Assembly: GCA_002343505.1 (NCBI GenBank)
Contig: DDQZ01000094.1
Coordinates: forward strand, 2,295-66,294
Origin: Verrucomicrobiaceae bacterium UBA2429
Lineage (GTDB): Bacteria; Verrucomicrobiota; Verrucomicrobiia; Verrucomicrobiales; Verrucomicrobiaceae
DNA length: 64,000 bases
Direction: 5' to 3'
In this document: positions 20,174 to 28,870 of the stretch, piece by piece
Layout: every line of letters begins with the position of its first letter
Numbering within the stretch: position 1 is the stretch's first letter
Notes under the pieces: generated by a model
Seen by the model: only the letters and a program-made list of their open reading frames with translations
Told to the model about the DNA's origin: nothing
The model's database searches: none
Program-made: the position numbers and the translations under genes

Positions 20174-21726
20174 GCGCCCCCTTCGCAGGCGCACGTTATC
20201 CGGCTCGCAGAGAGCGATGCGGCAAGGAGGGCAGAAGACGGAAAACTGGAGCACTCACGGGTTGTCAAAATTCCGATGTCGTCCGCCGTGTAGTCAATGC
20301 CATCCGGGCCTGCGCTCCAGACGTCATACCCCGCATCGCTCCGTTTGGCTGGATAAGCATAGCGATACGGACGGCCCCATGAGTCTTTCGGCACTTCTTC
20401 GAGCAACTGAGTCCACCGATCTGGGACTGGTTCAGTCGCGGGTTTCTCCACCAGCGCTTGCAGCCCTTGCTCAGTGGAGGGGGGGAGCAGGCACCTGGCC
20501 TCGTACAACTGGAGTAAGGTTTGAAGATTACTGACGTCAAACTCGCAGGTCATAATCTTCGCCTGTTTCATATTGTCGGCCAAAGAATGCGCGGCAAGCA
20601 TGGAGACGGTCAGCACGAAGACAAGCGGCAAGCCTGTCGCTCCCAGCATCAAAACCAGTGAACCCCAGAGGCGCCCGGCGGAGGGAGGGCCCGCCGGATT
20701 GATCTGGATGGCCTGCAGCCTCTGCTTGCGCGCACGGCACCAGGCATTCTTGTAAAGAAGCAAAATAGCAAGACCAAACAGCAGCCCGGCACCCCCCATC
20801 GCCCAAGGATGCAGAAGAGACAAAAGACCGAATGCCGCGACCATGAGTGACTGCTGGAGCAGCACCAGCACCCAGGGCTTGTCCAGCGCTCTAACATCCC
20901 ATTGGGCATCGCCCACTTTCTCATGAACGAACGCGAGCGCCTCAGGGGGCACTGTGGCCGTGCCTTGCGGCACGCTGCCCAGCAACGACCGCACCTCGGA
21001 AACAAAGGACGATGCCTGCTCTGTCCAACGGAGCAAGCGAACCTCGTCGGCATCGCACCCCAGATGCTCCTGTAACCCCGCCTTCCAAGCGTGCTCCGGC
21101 TTGCTGGCATCAATGATGAAGACTGTGCGCTTGGCGCCAAAGACCTGCCACGCCAGCCTGATCTCATCAAGCACATGGGGTGTCACATCACGAATGTCTA
21201 TGAAGACCATGCGCGTCCGGGCAAAGGTGGCGAGAAGGCGGGCCATCCAGTTGTGGTCAGGCGCTACCATCTCAAACTGGCGGGAGCCGAGGTATTTCAG
21301 CCCGGTGATGAGGGGACTTATTAGAGTGACCCAAAATGAGGCGCGTTCCGCCGGAGGGCGTATGCCGCCCAGCCGCCAATCCTGCCCCATGGCGGCCTTT
21401 AGCCAGCCGCGCAGCTTGTCCGAGGAGGCATCGGAGCGGAAGGCGCGCAGGAACATCGCCAAGTCGGGAGTTGTGCGCTTTTTCTCCGTCATCAGCAGGC
21501 GGTAAGCCCCGAACGTCATCAATTGAATCGCTATCGGCATGCCGATGGCCAAGGCATACGCCAGATTGTCGCCTTCCAGCTCATCCCGTGTGACAATCAG
21601 TGGCAGGATGAAGCTTAGCACGGCCAACACCGTCGCCCAAGTAATGTATGAGACGGCAAAGCGGACAGAATCGAGAAGTGGTGTGCAGCGTGCAAGCAAG
21701 GCGGATGTCTCCGATATAGGTCTCAT
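19951..21726 (-). CDS. polytopic membrane protein fused to a GspG-like C-terminal domain
   Basis: Start at 21726 ([14 protein letters not shown]). Two N-terminal membrane spans, a soluble domain (about 85-265: [18 protein letters not shown]-like [31 protein letters not shown]) with alternating strands and helices that I cannot name, a second membrane block of two pairs of spans, then a stretch matching the C-terminal half of the type II secretion major pseudopilin: [47 protein letters not shown]. Pseudopilin ends normally stop here. This frame instead runs on for about 105 codons, the last ~75 antisense to the nuclease gene, so the true C-terminus near 20262 was probably lost or shifted. A stop one frame over sits at 20265. 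Confidence 0.6.
   Translation of the reverse strand: MRPISETSALLARCTPLLDSVRFAVSYITWATVLAVLSFILPLIVTRDELEGDNLAYALAIGMPIAIQLMTFGAYRLLMTEKKRTTPDLAMFLRAFRSDASSDKLRGWLKAAMGQDWRLGGIRPPAERASFWVTLISPLITGLKYLGSRQFEMVAPDHNWMARLLATFARTRMVFIDIRDVTPHVLDEIRLAWQVFGAKRTVFIIDASKPEHAWKAGLQEHLGCDADEVRLLRWTEQASSFVSEVRSLLGSVPQGTATVPPEALAFVHEKVGDAQWDVRALDKPWVLVLLQQSLMVAAFGLLSLLHPWAMGGAGLLFGLAILLLYKNAWCRARKQRLQAIQINPAGPPSAGRLWGSLVLMLGATGLPLVFVLTVSMLAAHSLADNMKQAKIMTCEFDVSNLQTLLQLYEARCLLPPSTEQGLQALVEKPATEPVPDRWTQLLEEVPKDSWGRPYRYAYPAKRSDAGYDVWSAGPDGIDYTADDIGILTTRECSSFPSSALLAASLSASRITCACEGGAQRLTSWRWRATSTASSGWRWTRAARRAPARSGSPWTRKTRFFGPVTRSNQASISSWSAWPEKESSVSICAWTA
20079..20173 (+). repeat. 95 bp direct repeat, copy 1 (3' end of the beta-CASP gene)
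   Basis: Bases 20079-20173, ending exactly at the TGA stop of the nuclease gene, are repeated in the same orientation at 21803-21897 with two substitutions (20091 G/A, and one in the codons around 20127) and no gaps. The two copies bracket the 1.63 kb insert that carries the antisense membrane-protein gene. Confidence 0.9.
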
Positions 21727-21802
21727 GTCAGGTTTCCAATCAGCGAATGCCCGGATAAATCTCAAACTGTATTTGGGATGGAACCGGCGTGAGCGCCCTC
21801 CT

Positions 21803-21897
21803 CCGACCGCGCCGAGGCCCTGCGCGCGGCCCTCGTCCAGCGCCACCCGAAGGAGGCCGTCGAAGTCGCCCGCCACCTCCAGGAAGTCAGCCTCTGA
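21803..21897 (+). repeat. 95 bp direct repeat, copy 2
   Basis: Second copy of the nuclease gene's 3' end (see 20079-20173), still in an open frame ending in the same stop codon but with no gene body in front. It marks the far edge of the inserted segment. No integrase or transposase lies between the copies. Confidence 0.9.
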
Positions 21898-21903
21898 CGG
21901 ATT

Positions 21904-23181
21904 TCACCACGGCTCCCGCCCGAGCAGGTCGCGGCAGAGGTGGACGGCGGACATGAAGCCGTCCTCGTGGAAGCCGTGGCGGAACCAGGCGCCGCAGTAG
22001 TAGGTGGTCTGGTCCGGGCCGAGGCGGTTCAGCCCGGACAGGCGTTTTTGCGCGTCCACGGCGCGGAGGTCGAAAAGCGGGTGCTCGTAGTGGATGCGGC
22101 GGAGGACTTTGGCGGGGTTGATCTCATCGGCGGCGTTGATGCTGACGAAGTAGTTCTTCTTGTCGGAGACGCCCTGCAGGGAGTTCATCCAGTAATGCGT
22201 GCTGGGGTCCGGGCGGCCCTCGGCGTCGAGCGCCACGCGGTAGTTCCAGGAGGCCCAACAGCGGCGGGTTTTGGGCATGAAGGACTCGTCGGTGTGCAGG
22301 GTGGCGGTGTTTGGCTGGTATTTGAAGCAGCCGAGCAGCTCCGCCTCTAGCGGGGTGGGGTCCGCCAGCAGGGCGAGCGACTGCGGGGCGTGGCCGGCGA
22401 GAATGACTTTGTCGAAGCATTCGGGCGCACCCTCGCGCGGATGGACCCAGGCTTTGCCCTCCCGCCTCTCGACGCGGGCCACGGGGGTGCGGAGGCGGAT
22501 GCGGTCGGCGAAAGGCGGGATGATTTTGCGCACATAAGCGCGCGCGCCGTCCACCACGGTCCACCAGGGGTGGCGCGTCTCCATGCCGAGGAAGCCGTGG
22601 TTGAACCAGAAGCGCATGAGCGTCTTGGCGGGGAACTCGAGCATGAGATCGGGCGGCGTGGACCAGACGGCGGAGCCCATGGGGATGATGTAGAGGTCCA
22701 GGAAATCCCGCCCGTAACCGCGCGCGGCCACATACTCGCGCAGCGTCATGCGGTCGAAGGCGGGGTCGTCGAGGGCGGCGGCGGTCTCCTGGTTGAAGCG
22801 GTGGATTTTGAGGACGAAGCTCCAGAATCGCGGGCTGGCGAGGTTTTTGCGCTGGCCGAAGACCTTGCCGAGGCTGCCGCCGTTCCATTCATAGCCGGTG
22901 GGCAGGTGCTTGAGGCTGAAGGACATGTCCGTGCGCTTGGTCTCCACGCGGAGCTCGCGGAAAAGGCGGCAGAGCAGGGGATAGGTCTGGTGGTTGAAGA
23001 CCATGAAGCCGGTGTCAATGGGCACCTCCCGCCCGTCCTCGTCCACGGTGACGGTGTGGGTGTGGCCGCCGATGTGGTCGTTCTGCTCGAAGAGGGTGAG
23101 ATCGAAGCGCTCATGGAGAAAATGAGCACAGCCGAGGCCGGAAATGCCGGTGCCTATGATGGCGAGACGGGGACGTTGCAT
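21904..23181 (-). CDS. FAD-dependent amine-oxidase-like oxidoreductase
   Basis: 425 residues. N-terminal dinucleotide fold IIGTGISGLGCAHFL with the ribose-binding acidic residue in LTLFEQNDHIGGHTHTV, and a C-terminal FAD-contact region (YYCGAWFRHGFHEDGFMSAVHL). It belongs to the NAD(P)/FAD amine-oxidase/protoporphyrinogen-oxidase superfamily group often found beside cyclopropane-fatty-acid synthase genes in other bacteria; no such neighbour is here. The substrate is unknown. Starts 157 bp from the divergent esterase gene. Confidence 0.85.
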   Translation of the reverse strand: MQRPRLAIIGTGISGLGCAHFLHERFDLTLFEQNDHIGGHTHTVTVDEDGREVPIDTGFMVFNHQTYPLLCRLFRELRVETKRTDMSFSLKHLPTGYEWNGGSLGKVFGQRKNLASPRFWSFVLKIHRFNQETAAALDDPAFDRMTLREYVAARGYGRDFLDLYIIPMGSAVWSTPPDLMLEFPAKTLMRFWFNHGFLGMETRHPWWTVVDGARAYVRKIIPPFADRIRLRTPVARVERREGKAWVHPREGAPECFDKVILAGHAPQSLALLADPTPLEAELLGCFKYQPNTATLHTDESFMPKTRRCWASWNYRVALDAEGRPDPSTHYWMNSLQGVSDKKNYFVSINAADEINPAKVLRRIHYEHPLFDLRAVDAQKRLSGLNRLGPDQTTYYCGAWFRHGFHEDGFMSAVHLCRDLLGREPW

Positions 23182-23338
23182 GGGAGCGGAGTGGGGCCGC
23201 TCCGGGATGGCGCGGACAGATGGGAGTCAATTCGCCGCGCGCGTGGAAATGGATTCCTGGAAATCCGCGCGTGTTTCGAGCCCGTCCCAAGGTGTGCGGG
23301 CAAGAATGCGCGCGGCCTGCCGTTCCTTCCCGCTCTTT

Positions 23339-24199
23339 ATGAAACACGCCCTGCTGTTCGCCTCCCTCGCCCTCACCCTCCATGCCGCCCCTCTAGATGA
23401 TCAGTATGTGCTTGGCCCCGACTCGCAGGTGCAGCCCGGCGTGCCGCAGGGGAAGGTGACGCAGATGCCGGCGTGGACGGATTCAAAAATATTCCCCGGG
23501 ACAACGCGCGACTGGTGGGTGTATGTGCCGGCGCAGTATGCGAAGGACAAGCCCGCCGCCGTGATGGTGTTTTGCGATGGCGCGGGCTTTGTGAAACCGG
23601 ACGGCCAGTTCCGCGCGCCGGTGGTTTTTGACAATCTCATCGCCAAAGGGGAGATGCCAGTGACGATCGGCATCTTCATCCAGCCCGGCACTTTCCCCAC
23701 CAGCCAGCCGGGCGCCAAGCCGCGCAGCAACCGCAGCTTCGAGTATGATTCCCTGGGCGATCTCTACGCGCGCTTCCTGCTGGAGGAAATCCTGCCCGCC
23801 GCGGCCAAAGACCACAACCTCAGCACCGACCCCGAGATGCGCGCCATCTGCGGCAACAGCAGCGGCGGCATTTGCGCCTTCACCGTGGCGTGGGAGCGGC
23901 CGGACGCCTTCCGCAATGTGGTCAGCCACATCGGCAGCTTCACCAACATCCGCGGCGGCCATGTCTATCCCGCGCTCATCCGCAAGGCGGACAAGAAGCC
24001 GCTCAAGGTCTTCCTCCAGGAGGGCAGCAACGACCTCGACAACCAGTTCGGCAACTGGCCGCTGGCCAACCAGGACATGGCCGCCGCGCTGAAGTTCGCC
24101 GGCTACGACCACAAGCTCGTCATGGGCGAGGGCACCCACAACGGCAGGCACGGCGCCGCCATTTTCCCCGACACCATGCGCTGGCTGTGGGCCAAGTGA
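23339..24199 (+). CDS. secreted esterase (enterochelin esterase/EstD-like)
   Basis: 286 residues with signal peptide MKHALLFASLALTLHA. Alpha/beta-hydrolase fold of the esterase-D family: strand-turn VMVFCDGAGFV, nucleophile Ser in GNSSGGICAF (G-x-S-x-G), late His in GEGTHNGRHGAAIFP. Likely cleaves an acyl or feruloyl-type ester in the periplasm. The start at 23339 was chosen for the signal peptide. It runs into the SMP-30 gene 48 bp downstream, suggesting a catabolic pair acting on sugar-derived esters or lactones. Confidence 0.88.
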   Translation: MKHALLFASLALTLHAAPLDDQYVLGPDSQVQPGVPQGKVTQMPAWTDSKIFPGTTRDWWVYVPAQYAKDKPAAVMVFCDGAGFVKPDGQFRAPVVFDNLIAKGEMPVTIGIFIQPGTFPTSQPGAKPRSNRSFEYDSLGDLYARFLLEEILPAAAKDHNLSTDPEMRAICGNSSGGICAFTVAWERPDAFRNVVSHIGSFTNIRGGHVYPALIRKADKKPLKVFLQEGSNDLDNQFGNWPLANQDMAAALKFAGYDHKLVMGEGTHNGRHGAAIFPDTMRWLWAK

Positions 24200-24247
24200 G
24201 GGCTTGCTTTTGATTTTCCAGTCTCATTGATTCCTCCCCCTGCCACT

Positions 24248-25123
24248 ATGAAAGCCGCCTTTTTCACTTTCGCGCTGCTCGCCGCGCCTCTCGCCGCCCA
24301 GGACACCTCCCTTCACGAATACCTCATCGAGGGCGAGGACTGGAAGGAGGCCGCCTCGGGCTATGAATTCACCGACGGCCTCTGCAATGACGCGGCGGGG
24401 AACCTCTACTTCACCGATGTCAAAGCCGGCAAGGGCATCTACAAGCTGGACGCCGCCACGGGCGCGACGAGCCTTTTCCTCGACAACCTGCCGGGCATCA
24501 GCGGCCTGCACATCGGGCCGGACGGGCGCTTTTACGCCTGCCACAACCGCGAGCAGCGCGTCATCGCCATCAGCATGAAGGGGGAGGTGGAGGTGCTCGT
24601 CACCGGTGTGAAGTGCAACGACCTCGTGGTCAGCAAAAAGGGCCACGTTTATTTCACCGAGACGCCCACGCAGCGCGTCCACTGGATCACGCCGGACAAA
24701 AAGCACGCCGTGGCCGACGAGGGCCGCGTGGTGAAGCCCAACGGCATCACCCTCTCCGCCGACGAGGCCACGCTGGCCGTCTCCGAGCACGGCGGCAAGC
24801 ATGTGTGGGCGTGGCAGATCCAGGAAGACGGCAGCCTCACGGCGGGCGCTCCCTTCATGACCATGTGGCTGCCCGTGGGCAAGGAGGCCGCGGCGGGTGA
24901 CGGCTCCACGACCGAGTCAAAGGGGCGCTACTTTGTCACCACCGAGCTGGGCGTGCAGATCTTCGACCCCGCCGGGCGCCTGGCGGGCATCATCCGCAAG
25001 CCGGTGGCCGATGGCAAGGTGGTCAGCGTCGGCTTCGGCGGCAAAGACCACGACATCCTCTATGTGGCCGCCGGAAAGAGCATTTACGGGCGCAGGGTGA
25101 AGGTCAGCGGCTACTTCCGCTGA
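24248..25123 (+). CDS. secreted SMP-30/gluconolactonase-like beta-propeller
   Basis: 291 residues, signal peptide MKAAFFTFALLAAPLAAQ. Six-bladed propeller repeats of the SMP-30/LRE type: FTDGLCNDAAGNLYFTD, GLHIGPDGRFYAC, CNDLVVSKKGHVYFTE and KPNGITLSADEATLAVSE, the last two containing the divalent-metal ligands (Asn, Asp) of the family. Predicted lactonase, hydrolysing a sugar lactone in the periplasm; the actual substrate is not evident. Same strand as the esterase gene. Confidence 0.9.
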   Translation: MKAAFFTFALLAAPLAAQDTSLHEYLIEGEDWKEAASGYEFTDGLCNDAAGNLYFTDVKAGKGIYKLDAATGATSLFLDNLPGISGLHIGPDGRFYACHNREQRVIAISMKGEVEVLVTGVKCNDLVVSKKGHVYFTETPTQRVHWITPDKKHAVADEGRVVKPNGITLSADEATLAVSEHGGKHVWAWQIQEDGSLTAGAPFMTMWLPVGKEAAAGDGSTTESKGRYFVTTELGVQIFDPAGRLAGIIRKPVADGKVVSVGFGGKDHDILYVAAGKSIYGRRVKVSGYFR

Positions 25124-25596
25124 GCCGCGCGCCTCTGTCCGCGCCTGCCAGGGCGTTTCCATACGATGTCACAAGCTGCTGAGTGCGGGGGGCTGGTGAA
25201 AACACGCGCTTTACAAGCTAAAGCTTGAACTCCAACGAGCTGCGCTTGCGCATGAAAACGCCCTGCCGCGCCTGCATCCGGCGGCAGGAAAGTCTTGCCG
25301 GCGGTTCCGGCATCTTTTATGCTGAAAACAGAATTCGTGGAGGGCGCGCGCGCTTTCCATCCGCTCTTTGCCAGACTCCTCCTTTCGCCGCGCCGGGCAC
25401 GGTCCGGGCGGCAGACTTTCCTGCGGTGTTCGTCATCAAGACGCAGTGGCCCGGCCCGTTTCAATGACACCGGGAGCACGGCGGCCTGGATGTCATGTCA
25501 TGCCTTCACTGGAAGACAGCGCCCTTGTCCGCCGGCACCCACCTCGTCGCCTTTGGGATACGAGAGCCCTCGTCTTGGACGGCACAGGCGGGTCAC
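25124..25596. other. intergenic region with no recognisable gene
   Basis: About 470 bp between the SMP-30 gene and the terminator hairpin. Several short open frames exist on the plus strand but none has codon structure or motifs I can support. There is no tRNA-like fold that I can see. Confidence 0.5.
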
Positions 25597-25626
25597 AAAA
25601 GCGTCCCGGTTTTCCGGGGCGCTTTT
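25597..25626. terminator. intrinsic terminator hairpin, probably bidirectional
   Basis: A 13 bp stem (25597-25609 with 25614-25626, one G-T wobble) closes a TTTT loop; A4 and T4 flank it and a further T-run follows on the plus strand. It lies 46 bp beyond the stop of fmt (minus strand) and would also end plus-strand transcription from the SMP-30 side. Confidence 0.8.
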
Positions 25627-25672
25627 CTTTTTTTCGCGCCTGCCCAACTCCGCGCCTGCCACGCGGCGCGGC

Positions 25673-26614
25673 TCAGCGCAGCAGCGTTCCCGGCTGCATG
25701 GGGTGGCCGCGCAGGAAGTCGGAGGCGGGCAGGCGTTTTCCGCCCTCGGCCTGGACTTCATCGAGCCGGAGGAAACCCCGGCCGCAGGCAATGACGAGGC
25801 CGTTTTTGGGGTCGGCGCTCAGGAGCGTGCCGGGAGCGGGGCAGGCGCCGGCTTCGGGGATGGCGGTGGCGCGGTGGATTTTGAGTGTGGCGGGCTTTTC
25901 ACCGCCGGTCTGGGTGAAGGTGCCCGGCCAGGGCTGGTAGGCGCGGATGAGGCGCTCGAGCTCGGACGCGGGGCGGGTCCAGTCGAGGCGGCCGTCCTCG
26001 CGGCGCAGCTTGCCGCAGTGGGTGGCGAGGGCGGCGTCCTGGGGGATGCGCGGCGCTTTGCCGGACTCGATGAGATCAAGGGCGCGCTCCAGGGCCGCGG
26101 GCGCCAGGGCGGCGAGGCGGTCGTGCAGGCTGCCGCCGGTGTCGGTGGCGAGGATGGGGGTGCGCTCCATGAGCAGGATGTCGCCGGTGTCGAGACCCTC
26201 GTCCATATGCATGACGGTGATGCCGGTCTCGCTGTCGCCCTCCCGGATGGCGGCCTGGATGGGGCTGGCACCGCGGTGGCGGGGCAGGAGGGAGGCGTGC
26301 AGATTCAGGCAGCCGTGGCGCGGGACGCGCAGCACTTCGGGGGAGAGAAGCTGGCCGTAGGCGGCGACGATGGCGGCATCGGCCTGGAAGGCGCGCAGTT
26401 CCTCAATGGCGTGGCGGATTTTCACCGGCTGGAGCACGGGCAGCCCGGCCTCGATGGCGCGCACTTTGACTTGCGGCGGCGTGAGCACAAGCTTCCGCCC
26501 GGCGGGCTTGTCGGGCTGGGTGACGACGGCGGCAAGCTCGTGTCCTGAAGCGCGGATGAGCCAGTCGAGGGCGGGGAGGCCGATGTCGCCGGTGCCGATG
26601 AAAATGAGGCGCAT
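25673..26614 (-). CDS. fmt: methionyl-tRNA formyltransferase
   Basis: 313 residues; formylates initiator Met-tRNA using 10-formyl-THF. N-terminal formyltransferase domain starts MRLIFIGTGDIGLPALDWL; the folate/catalytic signature N-H-D is in CLNLHASLLPRHRGASPIQAAI and GITVMHMDEGLDTGDIL. The C-terminal OB-like tRNA-binding domain ends in RLPASDFLRGHPMQPGTLL. Followed by a strong terminator. adk lies 15 bp upstream on the same strand, so the two are probably cotranscribed. Confidence 0.96.
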   Translation of the reverse strand: MRLIFIGTGDIGLPALDWLIRASGHELAAVVTQPDKPAGRKLVLTPPQVKVRAIEAGLPVLQPVKIRHAIEELRAFQADAAIVAAYGQLLSPEVLRVPRHGCLNLHASLLPRHRGASPIQAAIREGDSETGITVMHMDEGLDTGDILLMERTPILATDTGGSLHDRLAALAPAALERALDLIESGKAPRIPQDAALATHCGKLRREDGRLDWTRPASELERLIRAYQPWPGTFTQTGGEKPATLKIHRATAIPEAGACPAPGTLLSADPKNGLVIACGRGFLRLDEVQAEGGKRLPASDFLRGHPMQPGTLLR

Positions 26615-26629
26615 GGGGCGGGTGCGGGG

Positions 26630-27262
26630 TCACACATTCATGCGCTCGATCTCCTGCCAGGCGGGGAGCTGGAGGACGTGGCCGAGGATGTCGTGCATGA
26701 CACGGGCGGGTGACTGGCTGGCGTCTATGTTGACGACGCGCGCGCCGGCGTAGTGTTCGAGGATGGGCTTGGTCTCGGCCTCGTAAGTGGCGAAGCGGTT
26801 CTGGATGACGGCCTCGCTGGCGTCGTCGAAGCGGTTGTCCTTGAGCGCGCGTTTGCGCAGGCGGCGCGCCAGCTCGGCGCGGTCGGGGCAGGAAAGGTGG
26901 AAGACTTTGAGCACCTCGATGTCGGCCTCCATGAGGCGGGCCTGCTCGACGTTGCGCGGGATGCCGTCGAGGACGAGGAGGTCAATCTCCGGCTTGAAGG
27001 CATGGCTGTCCACGCGCTGGGTGATGTTCGCGCGCCAGAGGGCGACGGTGACATCATCCGGCACCAGCTCGCCGCGGCTGGAGTATTGGACGAATTTCTG
27101 GCCGAGCGGGGTGCGGGTGTCCAGGGAGCGGAAGACGTCCCCGCAGGCCAGGTGGTGAAACCGCGGGATTTGGCCCAGGACCAGGCCCTGCGTGCCTTTG
27201 CCGCTGCCGGGGGCGCCGAGGATGAGGAGGGTGCGGAAACGTGCTTTTGCTGAGTCAGCCAT
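26630..27262 (-). CDS. adk: adenylate kinase
   Basis: 210 residues; AMP + ATP to 2 ADP. P-loop GAPGSGKGTQG, AMP-binding region HLACGDVFRSLDTRT, and the conserved DGIPRNVEQA loop. The LID is of the short type without zinc cysteines (around residue 130, LKDNRFDDASEAV with the family's D-D). The start at 27262 (MADSAKARF) was preferred over an ATG at 27280. It sits between a glycosyltransferase gene and fmt on the same strand. Confidence 0.93.
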   Translation of the reverse strand: MADSAKARFRTLLILGAPGSGKGTQGLVLGQIPRFHHLACGDVFRSLDTRTPLGQKFVQYSSRGELVPDDVTVALWRANITQRVDSHAFKPEIDLLVLDGIPRNVEQARLMEADIEVLKVFHLSCPDRAELARRLRKRALKDNRFDDASEAVIQNRFATYEAETKPILEHYAGARVVNIDASQSPARVMHDILGHVLQLPAWQEIERMNV

Positions 27263-27292
27263 GAGGTCATGGCATAGCACGTCACGCGCCTG

Positions 27293-28231
27293 TCACAAGA
27301 CGCTCTTGCCTTTGGCGGTGATTTCCTCCAGCCATGCGCGGGCGGTGCGGCTGACGCGGCCGGCGTCCAGGCCGGTGAGAAGGCCGGATTCGGAGGGAAG
27401 AACACGCACCCCTTCCTGCGGCGGCGCCCACAGGGCGGGGTCGGTGGGGCCGAACAGCAGCAGGCAGGGCAGGCCGCAGGCGGCGGCGAGGTGGGAGATG
27501 CCGCTGTCGTGCCCCAGAAAGGCGGCGCAGCGGGCCAGCCTGCCGGCGAGCTCGGTGAGCGGCAGCATGTGCCAGCGCTCCTCGCCGGCGGGGATCTGCT
27601 GAATGAGGCCGCGCGCCTCCTCGGCCTCGCCGGTGATGAAGACGACGCGCAGCTCCGGGCGCGCGGCGCGCAGCTCCGCGGCCACATGAAGCCAGCGCTC
27701 CAGCGGCCAGTTTTTTTTCTCCGAGCCGCTGCCGGGGTGGATGGCGATGAGCGGCAGGGAGTGTTCAGACACCTCCGGCCCGGGAAAAAAAGGCCGCCGC
27801 CAGCCGGGCTCGTCGGCGAAGATGGCGAGGCGCTCCAGCGGCCTGGCCAGTTGCAGCGCGGCATGACCCTGGCCGGGGCGGACCTGGTGGGGGCACTCGA
27901 TGAGCGTTTTGACTCCGGCGCGGGCCAGGTTGTCACGGAAGACGCCGTCGGGGTCGAAAAGGTAGCTGACGACCATGTTGAACCCGCGCAGGTAGTCCGC
28001 GAGCGCCTCCTCCACCTCCGCGCCTTTGGCAAACAGCCGCGCCATGCCGCCATGCTCCAGGGCGCGCGTGGAGGCGGCCAGTCCCGCCTTGACCGCCAGG
28101 GAGGCGATGCCCGGATAGCCAAGCACCTCGATTTGGCACTGCGGCAGACTTTCCCCCAGCAGTCTCAGGGCGGGCATGGTGAGGATGAAATCCCCCACCG
28201 CTCCGCCGCGGATGACGAGCACGCGCGCCAT
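27293..28231 (-). CDS. glycosyltransferase family 9 (heptosyltransferase-like)
   Basis: 312 residues. N-terminal GT-B domain (VLVIRGGAVGDFILTMPALRLL, the GAVGD nucleotide of this family) and a C-terminal donor-binding domain (IHPGSGSEKKNWPLERW, FLGHDSGISHLAAACGLPCLLLFG). These motifs match ADP-heptose:LPS heptosyltransferases, acting at the cytoplasmic face of the inner membrane on the LPS core. Start at 28231; the open frame upstream overlaps the membrane-protein gene. 30 bp from adk, 11 bp after the membrane-protein gene. Confidence 0.88.
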   Translation of the reverse strand: MARVLVIRGGAVGDFILTMPALRLLGESLPQCQIEVLGYPGIASLAVKAGLAASTRALEHGGMARLFAKGAEVEEALADYLRGFNMVVSYLFDPDGVFRDNLARAGVKTLIECPHQVRPGQGHAALQLARPLERLAIFADEPGWRRPFFPGPEVSEHSLPLIAIHPGSGSEKKNWPLERWLHVAAELRAARPELRVVFITGEAEEARGLIQQIPAGEERWHMLPLTELAGRLARCAAFLGHDSGISHLAAACGLPCLLLFGPTDPALWAPPQEGVRVLPSESGLLTGLDAGRVSRTARAWLEEITAKGKSVL

Positions 28232-28242
28232 CGAATCCGTCC

Positions 28243-28848
28243 TCAGTAAGTGGTCAGCGCCAGCACGAGGAGCACGGCGCCGTAGATCATGCCGGACCAG
28301 ACGGCGGCGCTCCAGCGGGCGGGCTTCGCGAGCAGCCAGGTGATCCAGTCGCGCATGAGAAAGGGCATGCCGACGAAAAACATGCCGGTGATGATCCAGG
28401 CGTAGGCCAGGACGGGGAGCAGCAGGCGCGTGGTCTGCGGCTGCAAAAACGCGGCGCACAGCACCGGCCCGGCGGCCAGCAGCATCAGGCAGCCGAGCGC
28501 GCGCACGGCGAGGAATTCCCTCACATACACCAGCACGCCAGCGAAGGCGGCGGGCACGGCCATGAGGAACCATTTACGCAGCCAGAAAAATTCGCCCATG
28601 TCCATGTGGGCCAGGCACATCATGCCCCAGAAAAAGCTGACGCTGAGAAGGACGACGCCCCACTTGTAATCACGCGGAAAGGCGCGCAGAAAAGCCTGCG
28701 CGCGCTCCGCGTTGCGCCAGGCCCAGGCGTGCTTGCCCAGCAGCAGCAGGCCGAGGGCGATGCCCGTGCCTTTGAGCGGGATGCCGCCCGTGGGTTCGAG
28801 GTGGTAGAGGTAGTCGTGCAGTTCCTTCAGCATGAAAAAGGCCGCCAC
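28243..28848 (-). CDS. polytopic membrane protein of unknown function
   Basis: 201 residues with about five or six hydrophobic segments (GIALGLLLLGKHAWA, WGVVLLSVSFFWGMMCLA, WFLMAVPAAFAGVLVYV, ALGCLMLLAAGPVLCAAFL, YAWIITGMFFVGMPFL, WSGMIYGAVLLVLALTTY). I do not recognise a family. Start may be 28848 or the ATG at 28833 (MLKELHDYLYHLEP). It precedes the heptosyltransferase-like gene by 11 bp, so an envelope-related role is possible by context only. Confidence 0.65.
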   Translation of the reverse strand: MAAFFMLKELHDYLYHLEPTGGIPLKGTGIALGLLLLGKHAWAWRNAERAQAFLRAFPRDYKWGVVLLSVSFFWGMMCLAHMDMGEFFWLRKWFLMAVPAAFAGVLVYVREFLAVRALGCLMLLAAGPVLCAAFLQPQTTRLLLPVLAYAWIITGMFFVGMPFLMRDWITWLLAKPARWSAAVWSGMIYGAVLLVLALTTY

Positions 28849-28870
28849 CGTGCCGCTTTAGCGCCCTGAA

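Noticed and set aside
16295..20254. 1319-codon open frame across the DUF1553 gene and beyond
   Set aside because: Only the part up to 18631 has family signatures. The N-terminal part is the antisense shadow of the plus-strand nuclease gene in GC-rich DNA.
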